Shown in pieces: positions 13,598 to 34,527 of a stretch of 64,000 nt of DNA. A program made the position numbers and the translations under genes. The first letter of the stretch is position 1, and each line of letters starts with the position of its first letter. Origin of the DNA: Cercis canadensis (Eukaryota; Streptophyta; Magnoliopsida; Fabales; Fabaceae); NCBI GenBank assembly GCA_003255065.1, contig QAOA01004566.1, positions 220,865-284,864 on the forward strand, read 5' to 3'. Under the pieces are notes generated by a model that was not told the DNA's origin, did not search any database, and saw nothing but the letters and a program-made list of their open reading frames with translations.

Positions 13598-15266
13598 TCC
13601 ATTTCATTTGATGGGATTCATGGCATCATTGGAAATAGTTCCTGATTGAAAATTCTTTTCTTCTTTTGTAATTTTTATTTCATTTTTTTTGTCACTGCTT
13701 TTTTGTGATTTTCATTAGAAAGGATGCACAAGTCAGTATTTGAGGGTTATGTACGTATAAACTGCATCCTTCTGGTCATTGATGCTGATTAATAGCTTAA
13801 TGTGTAAAGTAGTCTACATTCTTTCTTTTAATTGGTTCTGTAATTCCATTTTTTTCAGGATGATAGATTTTTAGAAAAAAAGGTGAGGGAAGCTGTAATC
13901 TTGAAAACACGTTTCAATCTGAATGAAATTAACTCGTGGCAATCTATTCATGTTTAAAGTTCCATTCTCAAGGCAATTCTAGTGTTTTTCTCTCTGCAAG
14001 GACTGCATTAACTTTAATTCATAACGGATTAAAGATAAGAGAACTCAAGGGAAAAGTGGATAAAAGCTGGACTAGACTAAAAAGTCTACAATATTTTGAT
14101 ATTGAACACTAATCTTAGATTGGATTTTAATAATGTATTTGAAAGCTGCATCTTTTTTCTTTCCTGGGTCATTTATTCATATCATCTCTTCACTGATGTA
14201 TTTGGTTTTCTTTTTGGTCAAGTTAGACTTTCTTATTTCGAGAAGTAACGTATTAAAACTTTTCAAACGAAGTCGACCTTTCGTATGTGACTAGTCAACA
14301 TCCACATTATAACCCCACCCCCCCTCCTTTCAAAAAAACAAAAAATTCCACGAAACCATATCATTTCACTCATGCCAATGAAAGGAGCAGGAAGTTCATA
14401 GTAAACTTCCTAGCATTTTAAGAGTCCATTTATTTGCACATTATTTAACTACATATCCTTATACACCTTCGTTCACATTATTTGAATAATGCTTTTGTGG
14501 CTTGGGTCATAAACTATATTTAAGTGGACACACTTAGTTTTTGTCATCAACTCAAATCATACCAACTTTTTTTTTTTTTTTTTGAGTGAGAAATCATACC
14601 AACTAAAAGGTTTATAAGAAGTATATTAATGTATGGAAATAATAATATTGAATTTTGTAAGAGTCCATCAAAATTGTAATATAGACAACTCACATGCTTC
14701 TCGTAATCAATATTCAACCATTTCATGTTACCTTAGAGATTGACAATTGAAATTCTAAGCTGGTGGAACTAAATTCTAAGTGATAGGTTTCCTTTTTCCC
14801 ATTATCCCAACCACCAGGTTTGGATTCCAGGCACAGCTTTGTCTCACCCAAGTCACCCATATCTTATCTCCTCCTTGACTTTTATTGCGAAGAGCTGGCA
14901 AGAAGGACAAAACGTTGACAACTTCAGTTTCGCAGAAAATGAATATAATACAAATACAAGAAATTTTAAAAACATGGGTGTCGTAAGACGTTTTATGTTT
15001 TAATGCATTAAATTACTTTTCTAGTGCATTACAGAAGAATAATTTTTATTTTTATTTTTTGGTTTTAGAAGAATAAATAATGTTACTTTAACAACTCGTG
15101 TTCATACGAATTTAATTGGCCTCTTCTCAGTGTAGCGAAGCTGCAGATTTGGATAATGAGACCGACCACATTATCATCTTAGGTAAGAGGCAGGCTATGA
15201 CTACTTGAGTTGAGTCAATTGCGATTGTGACTCAATTTGGGTACTCTTATGGCCTATGGCCTTTCA
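13598..15266. other. 3' UTR of the GT4-like gene and intergenic DNA
   Basis: About 350 bases of T-rich 3' UTR, followed by AT-rich intergenic sequence with a C-rich run (14318-14328) and a poly-T tract (14569-14583). No gene, RNA or repeat family is recognised. Confidence 0.5.
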
Positions 15267-15275
15267 CTATAAATT
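15267..15275 (+). promoter_or_regulatory. TATA box for the small membrane-protein gene
   Basis: CTATAAATT lies about 65-70 bp upstream of the ATG at 15338, a spacing that allows a ~40-nt leader. It supports the downstream 171-codon ORF as a real gene. Confidence 0.5.
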
Positions 15276-15337
15276 CCATCATCTTATTAGTGAAATAATT
15301 AGATTCAAGCCTTCAAGGGCAACCTAGCTAGTAGGAA

Positions 15338-15853
15338 ATGTCTCAATGGCAAGGCTTTTCGTCACATAAACAAGCTCCCTTTGCGATTTCTGTCAATATA
15401 TTTATATTCAATTTCACGCATGAATCCACCACACGTCACACAATCTTTGCCTTTATGATTCCAATTTTACTCAGCTTTCTCCAAATACAAAGTACAGGGA
15501 TGAAACCCTCACCCTTTGAGCTAAACCAAGTGATCACCATGGCTTCTCTTGCTAGCTTAGTAGCTTATTACTTGGCCTTTGTAGCTAAGTTCACGTTTCC
15601 TACTTATGCTTCTCAATTTGGCTCCATCATGCCAATTTTTGGTTCATGTTCTGTGGCAACATTGGTGTTCCTGCTTGTACCAAATTCATGGTGGTGTGTT
15701 AGGTACATTGTTTTGATCATAATTTTGATGGTTGAGTTGCTTCAATTGTTCCAAAATTTCTATGGCTTGTATGTCCCTGGATTACACTGGCAACGACAGA
15801 ACATTAGGAAACCTCACCCACTTTTGCCTTTGATTCATGTGATTCCAGGATAA
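15338..15853 (+). CDS. Hypothetical small multi-pass membrane protein (171 aa)
   Basis: Single-exon ORF that I cannot assign to a named family. Four hydrophobic stretches are visible: about residues 37-52 (TIFAFMIPILLSFLQI), 68-86 (MASLASLVAYYLAFVAKF), 96-113 (SIMPIFGSCSVATLVFLL) and 120-138 (VRYIVLIIILMVELLQLF). The short C-terminal tail is hydrophilic (HWQRQNIRKPHP). No catalytic or transport motif is evident. A TATA box at 15267 and a downstream A/T-rich 3' region make a transcribed gene plausible. It resembles the many lineage-specific plant transmembrane proteins found in small clusters. There is an alternative in-frame ATG at residue 39. Function is unknown. Confidence 0.55.
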   Translation: MSQWQGFSSHKQAPFAISVNIFIFNFTHESTTRHTIFAFMIPILLSFLQIQSTGMKPSPFELNQVITMASLASLVAYYLAFVAKFTFPTYASQFGSIMPIFGSCSVATLVFLLVPNSWWCVRYIVLIIILMVELLQLFQNFYGLYVPGLHWQRQNIRKPHPLLPLIHVIPG

Positions 15854-16346
15854 TTTGGATCGGGCTATTTAAAAAATGGACAACTATGGTGGCTGCTTTT
15901 TTTGGATATAGTTCATGGGTGCTTCACTCTTCTAATTGTAACGATGATTAAGTAAATAGATAACCATTCATTTTTGGTTGATCATATCATTGTACAGTTA
16001 AAACTTTCTTGTCAAGGAATATGTAACTGTGTCAGCGTCCATTCTTTTCCTTTTTATTGTGGAATAAAATTTAATTGTTTATGTTTATAGGGAGTTATTG
16101 CTTTATATAAATGCCCTTGTTTTTATCTTTTTTATTTTCTTACTCTTTTATTCAATTGGTATTTTTGTGCAAGGATGTCTCTTCCTTCCAATTAAGTTCA
16201 TTGGATTAATTTTCAGAACGTAGCAATGACTTCAAGAATTGAAGGGGAATTCTTTTATTGGAGTGACTGGGAAAAATAGAAGAGAAATTTTACTTTGGCA
16301 AGATTGTCTCTCAAACACAACCATGCCAAAGGAGACTTGCCCTGCA
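15854..16346. other. Intergenic sequence
   Basis: Probable 3' UTR of the membrane-protein gene and then AT-rich intergenic DNA up to the MITE. No further structure was recognised. Confidence 0.4.
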
Positions 16347-16633
16347 TATATTATAGAGCAAAATGTCATTTTGATCCCTCCAAGACATAGCTAAAATCAC
16401 TTGGATACCTAAAGATTTTTGTATTCCATAAGTCCCTCAATATTCATTCCGTCAATCACTTAGGTCCATCGTTAAATTTTTATTAGTAATGTTAATAGAA
16501 ATTTAACAATAGACTTAAGTGATTGATAGATTGAACATTGAGAGACATATGTGATACAAAAAAAAATTCAAGTACCTAAGTGATTTTGGCTACATCTTTT
16601 GGGGACCAAAATAACTTTTTAGTCTATATTATA
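16347..16633. mobile_element. Short Mutator-type MITE (269 bp) with 9-bp duplication
   Basis: A fold-back element lies at 16356-16624. Its left end reads GAGCAAAATGTCATTTTGAT and the reverse complement of its right end reads GACTAAAAAGTTATTTTGGT. Internal arms also pair (ATCACTTGGATACCT with AAGTACCTAAGTGAT reversed). Identical 9-mers TATATTATA flank it at 16347-16355 and 16625-16633. The duplication is AT-only, so chance identity is possible, but TIR style and length match Mutator-type MITEs common in dicots. It lies ~240 bp downstream of the FCF1 stop codon and could be part of its 3' UTR. Confidence 0.7.
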
Positions 16634-16873
16634 ATCACTGATTCAATCTTCTCTTGATTTAATCTGCAACTTTAAATGGGCATTGCCCAAGCATATGGGA
16701 AACAAAATTGACATAACCAATATCACGGTTACACGGAGAGAATTCTCAAGCATCAACTATCATATAGTTTCTTCCTGTTTGGCGTCTGGAGCAAAAAGGC
16801 ACCATTAGAATTTCTTAAGAAGCTAAGATCAAGAATTATCATCATACGGAGGTTTACTGGTTTTCCTCCCTCG

Positions 16874-19325
16874 TCAAATTCTTGGAGCTGCATTGAATAC
16901 CACAGTTGTGTCAGTTAAGTTGAAGCAAATTGAGTTACAAATAAAATAATAAGAATAAGAACGGAGAACATCTATCAATCTAGCTGAGGCCTTCTTCAAC
17001 CAAAAAGGAATAAGAATCCAGAACTGTTATAAAACTCAGTATCTACAATACCTCCACCAATTGTCGCCTCAGGCAATCGCTCTATTGAGTACTTGTGTTG
17101 GGTGATGTACATTATTGGCACACCAGGGATCTGCAACATGCAACCAAGTTCATGCATCAAGGTCCAATGTCAAAACAATGGAGAACAAGAAAATGATTAT
17201 TATTATTCACTTCACCTTCCGAATCCTTCGCTTCAAGTCTCGATCACATGTTGCAACAATGTAGCACTTATGCTGTATCCAACAAAATGGTTCATGTAAA
17301 TAGAAAGGAAAGAACAATAAAATATGCAGCAGATACATCTGCTCAGCACTTTCTTTAACGTTCTCTCCAATGATTATTCACTTCGTAATCTCATCAAACC
17401 TGAGGGTAGCTTATGTAATTTACTCTTAAGATTTTAAAAATATGTCAGTTTTATAATACAAGGATTCAACCTCAAAACAACCAATTGACATCGATTGAGG
17501 TATCCACCAAATTTTCCACCCACTTAGAAGGCACTTGGCTTGAGAAATGCACCAATTAAAAGGTAATCAACCTTTCACCTTCCCCCAAATTCCCATGGCA
17601 GAAAAACGGGAAAAAAAAAAAAAAATCAATGAGAAAAACTCACTATCCTTTAAGACTTCAAGCTATCATGACTTTTATAATCAACTTTGCTCCTATAAGA
17701 TTTTAAAAAGAAAATTTAACCGAAATTTAAAAAATAGATCACACCTGAGTAACTCTCTCAACAAGGCAGTCATCAGCATAGGTCCCTTTATGTGTACAGG
17801 GTATTCTCTCAAATCGAGGATCCTTTGCAATCCTGTCGTGTAGAAAAAGGAATAGATAATATATTAGAAGCTGAAACTAGAAAAAAAAAAAGGGCTAATA
17901 GAATTTCTTTTCACTCCTAAACTGAGGGACAACCTATGTAAGGAAATGGCTGATAGTTGCATGAAAAACGGAGAGTGCTAATCAACAATAATATCTGAAA
18001 TATGATTAAATGAAGCACAGAAACAAAAAGAAAACTTGCAACAAGCATTGACAAGAAAGGGATGCATGCAATGATTTGATCCTTTACATGTACACCCCAA
18101 GTGTATATGAGAATATAGACAAACAATCAAACAATTTCTATTGATAAATGAAGGCAAAAAGCATAACATTTACCTCAGAGCTACACGATATTTCTGGCCT
18201 AACTTCTCAAGTTCAGCCATCACACAGTCTGTAATACAAGGAGTACCTACAAAACCAACATATCAATCCAATAAGTATATGAATAAGGGCAGGGAATATT
18301 TTATTCACAAATGCAACACCTAACTCAAAACCTTGAATCTTTGAAGTGCCATAATATGTAGCACTTATTAGGAGTCCAACATTCAACCAAGCTTCATATG
18401 TTAGACTTCCTTTCAATGCATGACATTCACTGAATCAATAAATAAAGACAAGTAATTGACAGCTTCTAACTTACATTTTGCATATAAGCAGTCCATCATT
18501 CCCTTCTCCAGATCCAACTACATAACAAAAAGCAAAGATTATATGAGCCACCAGCAAGAAATTCCAATAGCAAACGATTTCAATTATTCTAATTTCTTTT
18601 TCAGCCATTCCATAATAAAATACTTAAAGAGTTTTCATCTATCGTAAGAGAGAACCAAGCAATAGATCTATCATAGCAATCATTTGAGAAAAAAGCTCAT
18701 GAACATAATACAAATTACATAAATAAACAGTCAAAAACATGATTTTACTCCCCCCCCCCCCCCNCCCCCCCCCCAAAACAAAAAATTAGTTTAAAAGTTT
18801 GGCACTTGGTGCCATAAACTAGAAAGTTGAACCAAGTGTGCAGAACCTAATGGTATTAGTTCATTATAAAAACACTCACCTTATTCTGGATAGAGAAATT
18901 GATGAAGTTGGTATCGACCAAAACTCGATATGGCGGTCCCAACTGAGTGTTGTATTGGAAGAAAAGTGCAGAAGGATAACTTGGGCTTTATTATACAAAT
19001 TAAAAGCACAAATCATTAATATAACTCAAACATTCAAAAGCTGAAGGATGTGAAATAAAAGAGCTAGAACTCAAGCTTACACATTTCTGGGAAGCTTTTC
19101 TTTGAGAAGATCCTTCTTATTTGGGTTCAATACCTCTTCTTTATAGCTGAATTTGGAACAATATATATATATTTTTTAAAAAAAAACTATAAAACCTTAT
19201 GCAAAAGACAGAGCAAAAACAAAGATAACAAGGAACGAACATTAAAAATCTCACCTTTTGATTGCTTTGTGAGAGACGAGCTTCTTCATAACCGCAAACT
19301 TAGGGCCCTTTTTGGCTTTACCCAT
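16874..19325 (-). CDS. FCF1: rRNA-processing protein FCF1 (PIN-domain, 196 aa, nine exons)
   Basis: Exons on the minus strand: 19325-19255, 19146-19081, 18979-18880, 18517-18475, 18246-18174, 17832-17745, 17272-17216, 17130-17052 and 16887-16874, all with GT-AG borders. They sum to 591 bp, i.e. 196 aa, the family's usual length. The protein begins [15 protein letters not shown] and ends TIGGAPRI. The PIN nuclease fold spans about residues 62-175 with acidic residues in [29 protein letters not shown] and [13 protein letters not shown]1 (Utp24) belongs to the nucleolar small-subunit processome and is the endonuclease for early 18S cleavages (A1/A2 in yeast). The segment NVYPSALFF after exon 2 is a little shorter than the usual NVPS...ALFF block, which could be real or reflect a slightly different exon-3 acceptor. 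No lesion is seen; an essential single-copy gene is expected. Confidence 0.93.
18751..18774. repeat. Poly-C tract with an ambiguous base inside an FCF1 intron
   Basis: A run of about 23 C residues is broken by N at 18764, within the intron between FCF1 exons 3 and 4. The true length is uncertain because homopolymers like this are hard to sequence. Confidence 0.9.
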
Positions 19326-20251
19326 CTCGTTGATTGAGCACAAAAGAAGCTTACGAACTGAAAATTGTGCAAAATCCTAAAAACCCTTCCTTGTATAGGC
19401 TTTCAGACTTGAGAACTTTTCGAAACTCGAGAATGTAGTGGGAGTTTTGCGATTGTATGTCAGAGAGGATGAAGACGACGGTGAGGGTATGTGAGGCAAC
19501 TTCTTACTATCTTTTTGGGCCGGACCCAATAGATGAAGGTCTAGTGCAATCTAAGATAAAGCCCAAATCAAGGTTGGGCTCTAATTAATTTGAGCATTTA
19601 CTTTAAGTCAAAAAAAAAAAGTGAATGTGGAATTGTTGATAAATAATTCAAAGATTAATTTTAAAAATCTGACTGAGATTTTGTGAAGTAACCAATTATC
19701 GATCATTGTGAAGAACAAGTTGAATTCAAAAGATTCAAAGTTTGGTGCTAATAAAAAAAAAAAAAATCTACTATAGGGTTTTGTATCTATAATTTTTCAA
19801 TGAAATTCGTTCACTATAATTATATACACTATCAAAGATAAACATATATAACCCAATTAATTCAGTGTATTTTTATTTTATAAAACCAAGTATAGAGCAA
19901 CTTCTCAATGCAATGCGCAATGGAGTATGGACTGGCAAACCCTTCAATTATTTCTCCTCCTCTCTTTATTTTTCTTTTTTTCTCTCCATCAACTACTTTT
20001 TAGAGAAATAAGGTTAATGGCTACTACAAATTACAATTGCATCCATCTAAAAAGATTAGAGTTGCATCACTTTGCCCTTAGTTGACAAATAATGTTAGGG
20101 ACAAAATCATGAATTGAGGAAATCTTTTAATATGAGTAGCAAATCCAAAATAAGTTTTCATTTGATAGAAGTCTTCTTGCCTTCAACTCGTTAGAGCTGG
20201 AATTTATTTAAACATACCAAAGCTAAAGGAAACTAAACTTTGAGGTTGGGT
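19326..20251. other. FCF1 5' region and chitinase 1 downstream sequence
   Basis: About 150 bases of FCF1 leader and promoter, then AT-rich DNA with a C/T-rich run near 19960-19990. The last ~100 bases are probably the 3' UTR of the first chitinase. No other gene is seen. Confidence 0.45.
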
Positions 20252-27689
<7,438 letters not shown>

Positions 27690-27890
27690 GAATAGCAGAG
27701 GAAAGATCGATCATGGTTCCCATTATATCATCGTACGGATAGCATAACCTTGGTACCTTGTATTCTGGCATATCCTAACCTCATTGCTCAGAAATAACTG
27801 TACCGAATGTTGGAATTAGGATATCATGAGGGCCAGCCAGCTAGGTCAAGCTTGGATTTTTCCTTTGCCAAAGGTGAATAGGAAACCGAT
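27690..27890 (-). pseudogene. Degraded class III chitinase relic
   Basis: The segment aligns by eye with the end of exon 1 of chitinase 5. Both share, in order, AGAGGAAAGATC, ATCATGGTT, GGATAGCA..ACCTTG and TTCTGGCA, then GCTAGGT and TTTTTCCTTTGCCAAA as a more distant block. Translated on the minus strand it gives remnants of the [14 protein letters not shown] region with frame breaks and no catalytic motif. It is therefore a decayed fragment of an array member, probably of the intron-containing subfamily. Confidence 0.7.
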
Positions 27891-29222
27891 ATTCAGAGAC
27901 ATAATTGCCCGTGTATAATTTTCAAAAAAATTTGCCCAGCCTTCACGTCTTGTTAAAGAAAATTGTTAGTCACCCATGTAATTTAATTATCTATTTTTGG
28001 TTCAGAGCGGAAAGAAAAATGAATTTCCCTTACCTTACCTAGTTTGTGGACGGTATAAATGGTGTCAAGCTATTCAAGCTTGGCGTGCTGAACAGCTGTA
28101 AGGATGGAATTGACAATGACTCAGAGTCAACGAGGCCAGATTTTAATTTTCCTGCATCAATTGCTCGAATCGTGCTGAACAGCTATAAGGATGGAATTGA
28201 CGATGACTCAAAGAGTCAACGAGGCCAGATTTTAATTTTCCTGCATTAATTCCTTGAATCTGTCCAAACTTGAAAGGACAAGTTCACAAGTGAAGATGCC
28301 TAAGTATGAGGTCACGTCGCAGAGATCAAGGAGATCTCTAACATCGAGTAGGATTTAGTTAACCTGCACAACTAGAAAATGAGCGACGAGTTCTTGTTTC
28401 TAGTCTTTGAAAATTAAGTTAGATTGGACCAAATTAAAAAAAATTATCAATGGTTTAGAGTTTAAAAGTCTGTTACCTATTACGAGTGAGTGAGATTATT
28501 TATAGGCAGTGATAGAAAATGAACCATGAGTTGGTAGGTTACATTGGACCTTTAGTGAAGTGGATTTTGGCTTATTGGATCTTTTGATATTGGGCCTATA
28601 AAAAGGGCCACCTCAGCAAGGTTGTGTGAAAAAGACTATAGATATCTTTCATCTGGTCTCAAATTTCTTGCCTTCTCTGCAAGTTAATTAGTTGAAGTAA
28701 GTTAATTGTTCTTTCTAAAAGTCCTTAATAAGTTGAGTTTGACTCGAGAGGAAATACAGTTTGCTCTAATCAAATTTATCTCGTAATTTGATTTGTAAGT
28801 ATCTATATTCTTTCTTTGTTCATCGGATCCAAGTATTATTCCACCACATTATGTACCCATGTGTTCTACTACTCTTTCATTTGTCTTTTGTTTTTTTTAC
28901 CTGAAATAGTTGGTTAAATGAATAAAGTTATCATTTTGCAGTTAGGGAAGTTTAAACCTGAGATAAGGGGTGAATAACAGTCTTAAGGCCGGAAGCGACT
29001 CCACTGAAACAAGATTTCTCTTCCAATTGAAATTAAATAATCATAATATGAATATTGCCAAAAAAAAAAAAAAAAGATATGATCATATAGGATTTTCTAT
29101 GTTATTTATACTTTAGTAATTTCATTTATTTTGACCTTTTTTTTCTAAATGGTGAAGGCTACTGCTTTAAAATACATTCCACAGGAAAGCTTCATATAAT
29201 AAGCTGAAGAAAGCCGTATAGT
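27891..29222. other. Intergenic region with a short tandem duplication
   Basis: No gene recognised. It holds the 87-bp tandem duplication (separate entry) and a poly-A run at about 29061-29075. The last ~90 bases are the 3' flank of chitinase 5. Confidence 0.45.
28084..28257. repeat. 87-bp tandem duplication
   Basis: Two adjacent units (28084-28170 and 28171-28257) both run from CGTGCTGAACAGCT to TTTTAATTTTCCTGCAT, with a few substitutions and one short indel (CAGAGTCAAC versus CAAAGAGTCAAC). No coding meaning is evident. Confidence 0.85.
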
Positions 29223-30391
<1,169 letters not shown>

Positions 30392-31696
30392 AATATAAAT
30401 ACACTAGCTGCTTACTTGCCTTCATTCTAGCATGGGGTTGCCTATTTATATGCTTACCAATGTTAAAAAATTTGTGCCAAACTGCCAAATTTTGACATAT
30501 TCTCAAAGAAAAATATGACACTTGCACTAAACTGGTTCTGTATCTGGTGTTCAAACTTTTAAGGCAAGATATTTGAATCTTACCTACTTAGTTAACTTTT
30601 ATGCACGGTAAATGACTTTGAGCTTGACTTCTTAGGTAGTGGAAATTGACTATGACTGTATTAGCCAGGGGAGAAAGTAGAGGAAGTGGTGAGAATAATA
30701 ATAACAGGTAGTGAGTCTTCCTATAATGCCTTCAAGCAATTTCCTTGCAACAGGTGGTAAAGAGAAATGTATCTTGATATGATGTGGTGTAGTTCGACAA
30801 AAACGAGTTTTTGAAAAAACTAATTCACCTAAAAGTAATTTATTTGGTGTAAGTTCAAGAATAATTCTTATTTCTAACACATGCTTCTTCTTTTTTTTCT
30901 TTTTCGTTAAACACTTTTAGGTCAACTCTTTTGATCTCACACATAAAATGTTATAGAATTTGGCCCAATGTTTTATAAGATTAGTTTCTTAATTGATTTT
31001 ATCAAATGAGAAGTCTCATTTATTTATATTAACTCTTCTCTTTAATGGATGATGAAAATTATTATATACAAAAAAAATATTTAGAGAAAAATGAATAATA
31101 TATTATATATACTGACTTTTTTAAAACATTTTTTTACCATTTGATCCTAACTAAATCTATATTTTATAAATTTGACTACAAATATTTAATTTTTTTAGGG
31201 ACTCGTGCTTTTGTTCATTAAAAAAATATAAAAAATTCATGTATATTTAACATTATATAAACCACACATTTTGTCGTAGTGCAAGTTCAAGAATAATATA
31301 TATAGCCGTTGAAAATTGTTTCATATTCCCCACATTTTTACACATAAATCCGCCATAGTAAAAAGAATGCTATTGCAAATTAAGCCAATCCCATTCAGAA
31401 ACAAAGTCACCCTTTTCTGTGAGTGTAATTTGGCAATCAAAACAGTGCTAAGCTACATACCAACATCACTAATAACAAAAAAACAAGACTGCAAAGCAAT
31501 CAAGTAAAGGAATGAAGAAACCTTGTGGGAAAATAGTGAATAAATTCATGGAAAATAGAAACCAATAATTGATCAAATCAGTGAAACACAAACATTCATA
31601 TAATCCATCCACCTTTCGTACCTTAATTCATCAAAAGGTTGCATCAATACATAAATGTGTAACTTTATTCTATCTTACAAACAAATCCTTAACAAG
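30392..31696. other. Promoter of chitinase 5 and AT-rich intergenic DNA
   Basis: The promoter lies at the left edge. The rest is AT-rich (30950-31260 especially) and ends in the 3' UTR of chitinase 6. No gene is seen. Confidence 0.5.
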
Positions 31697-32658
<962 letters not shown>

Positions 32659-32666
<8 letters not shown>

Positions 32667-32986
32667 NAATTATGTCTGTTAATTTCTGACCAATTATATT
32701 TGTTCATTCGTGTCTTTTCAACTCTATAAAAGGGAACACCCTAATGCATTAGAATTTACTTTTTCCATTGAGAGTTTTTGAGGGCTTTGTTGTATCCTGG
32801 GGTAACTTGCTTTTATAGAGAAGCAATATTACACTCAAATTGACTTTTTCCATTGAGAGTTTTTGATGGCTTTGTTGTATCCTGGGGTAACTTGTTTTTA
32901 TAGAGAAGCAATATTACACTCAAGACAGTGTAATTGTTCACGCCTCAAAGCCAACCTAGTTAGTCTCCATTATCGTTTTTCTAACA
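32659..32986 (+). mobile_element. Solo-LTR-like segment (328 bp) between two copies of chitinase exon 1
   Basis: The segment begins TGTTGGGT and ends CTAACA, complementary ends in the TG...CA style of copia-type LTRs. It carries a TATA motif (CTCTATAAAAGG) at about 32721-32732. Downstream is an ~84-bp tandem duplication (GAGAGTTTTTGAKGGCTTTG ... ATTACACTCAA, second copy at about 32853-32923). No 5-bp target duplication is visible because the flanks are chitinase exon sequence that repeats on both sides. The first eight bases are also present in the intact chitinase sequence, so the left border is ambiguous. An N sits at 32667. Confidence 0.55.
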
Positions 32987-33339
32987 GCTTCATCAGCAGA
33001 GGAAAGGTAACAGCCACCGGCGCCGCCGCCAATGGACAACAGCACCTTGATTCCTTGGCTCTTGCAATGTTCAATGTCACCACTCAAAGAAGTGCAACCA
33101 TTGTTGGTTGGATCACAATGACCAGCTAAGTTAAGAACTGGGTTTTGGTTATTGCCAAAAGTGGCCAGAAAGCCTATTATCACAATGGCATAATTGCCTG
33201 AATCACAGGCACTAGCCAAGCTACCCTCGTCTTGGTTCTGACCCCAGTAAACAGCAATTCCACCCCCAAAGGAGGTGTGGAACAGGGCAGCAAGCAAAAG
33301 GAATACTATTCCAAACGGGGCTAGTGTTGGGTGTGCCAT
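32987..33339 (-). pseudogene. Duplicate first exon of chitinase 6 with start codon and promoter
   Basis: Bases 32987-33332 repeat 32321-32666 over 346 bp with essentially one visible mismatch (a Ser versus Phe codon). This copy has the ATG (33339-33337), a signal peptide MAHPTLAPFGIVFLLLAALF and a normal upstream region with TATA-like TTTAAATAGG at about 33400-33410. It stops abruptly inside SSADEA, where the LTR-like segment begins. No exon 2 follows in frame. An in-frame stop occurs 9 codons into the LTR sequence. Confidence 0.8.
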
Positions 33340-34527
33340 AGTGTAAAAGCTAAAGACGCTTTTGCAGGTTGCTTGGCTTTTCAATTGTGTAGGAATGCCT
33401 CCTATTTAAAGTGTTTCTAGGAGAGAAGTCTTGTACAAGTTTTCTGCCCAGTTTCCAATGAAATTAAAAAAACAACAGTTCGTTAAATGTTCATTATGGA
33501 CACCACCATGCTTGTGGCCTTAATTCGTATCATGGTTTCTACTATTATATTCCTACCATGCTTTTTGACTTGCTCTTTTTCCTACCAACGAAGTCTTCTT
33601 AGGAAAAAGAATGGAAATAACCATTTGATATGAATCGAGTTTTTGCGTGTGGGCTCTGCTTTATCTTGGATTAACCCCAACACCACATGCCGTACAGACT
33701 CTGGTTGGATTTCCTACATCTGGGCCCAAAACAATACTGGCTCAGGAAGATGTTCTCATACAATCACTCGCAAAAAAAAAAACATATAATATAGCGTAAA
33801 TTAGTTTATTTTATTTACATATATGTTATTATATTTAAAAATAAATCAAATAATTATATAATACAAAGAAACGAAATTAAACTTCATTTTTGGTTAAAAT
33901 CATAATTTTTTTCCATCAATTTAAAAAACTAAATAATAATTCTCTCTAATTTTTTTCATATTAAAATATAAAATAAGTGATATTTGTAGAATTTTTATAT
34001 AAAAAAAAAGATTTCTTTCTAATTTCATCAAATTTTAAAAGAAGTATAGGTAATTTGCCCTATAATTTTTATGTTCTATTCTATAATTTGTCAACTGCAA
34101 ACATAAACAAAAAATTTCTCTTTAAATTACATGGAACCGGTTTTATTACATTTCAATCAAGTGTGCTCTCCATAGATGATAGATCTTTAAATCTAGAACC
34201 CTGGCCACGCGCGCAGCTACAGCGTATCATTACTCGAAGAAAGCAAAAGTATCCAGGTGGCAGTTAGCAATGGCCCACACGAGGCGCGAAAAATCCAGAC
34301 GATTCAAGCAGTAGGTGACGCGAGAAAGATCTCGAAGACACAGGAAGGATATGTCTTCTTCATATCTCATTCTAGCAGTAATATAAAAAGAGCGAATATC
34401 TCTCCCATTTTCATTCGAAGATTGTAGCTTTGATCGCTTGCAACAAAAGAGAGAGAGCACACAGAAATTCGATTCGCTGCTTCTGGTTGGTGGACTGATT
34501 TGCGCCGATAACTGAGTCATTTGGATT
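33340..34527. other. Chitinase 6 promoter and BAG6 promoter region
   Basis: The left part is the promoter of the exon-1 copy at 32987-33339. The middle (33780-34130) is very AT-rich with no gene. 34200-34527 is probably the BAG6 promoter and leader: GC-richer and holding several GAA/TTC half-sites but no clean heat-shock element that I would call. Confidence 0.45.

Noticed and set aside
13153..13602. 149-codon minus-strand frame opposite the last GT4 exon
   Set aside because: Antisense shadow of a basic, AAG/GAA-rich coding exon; no independent evidence.
34300..34450. Heat-shock elements in the BAG6 promoter
   Set aside because: Only scattered GAA/TTC half-sites were found; no three-unit alternating element.
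34230..34520. 96-codon minus-strand frame in the BAG6 promoter
   Set aside because: Overlaps the likely BAG6 leader; no recognisable domain.
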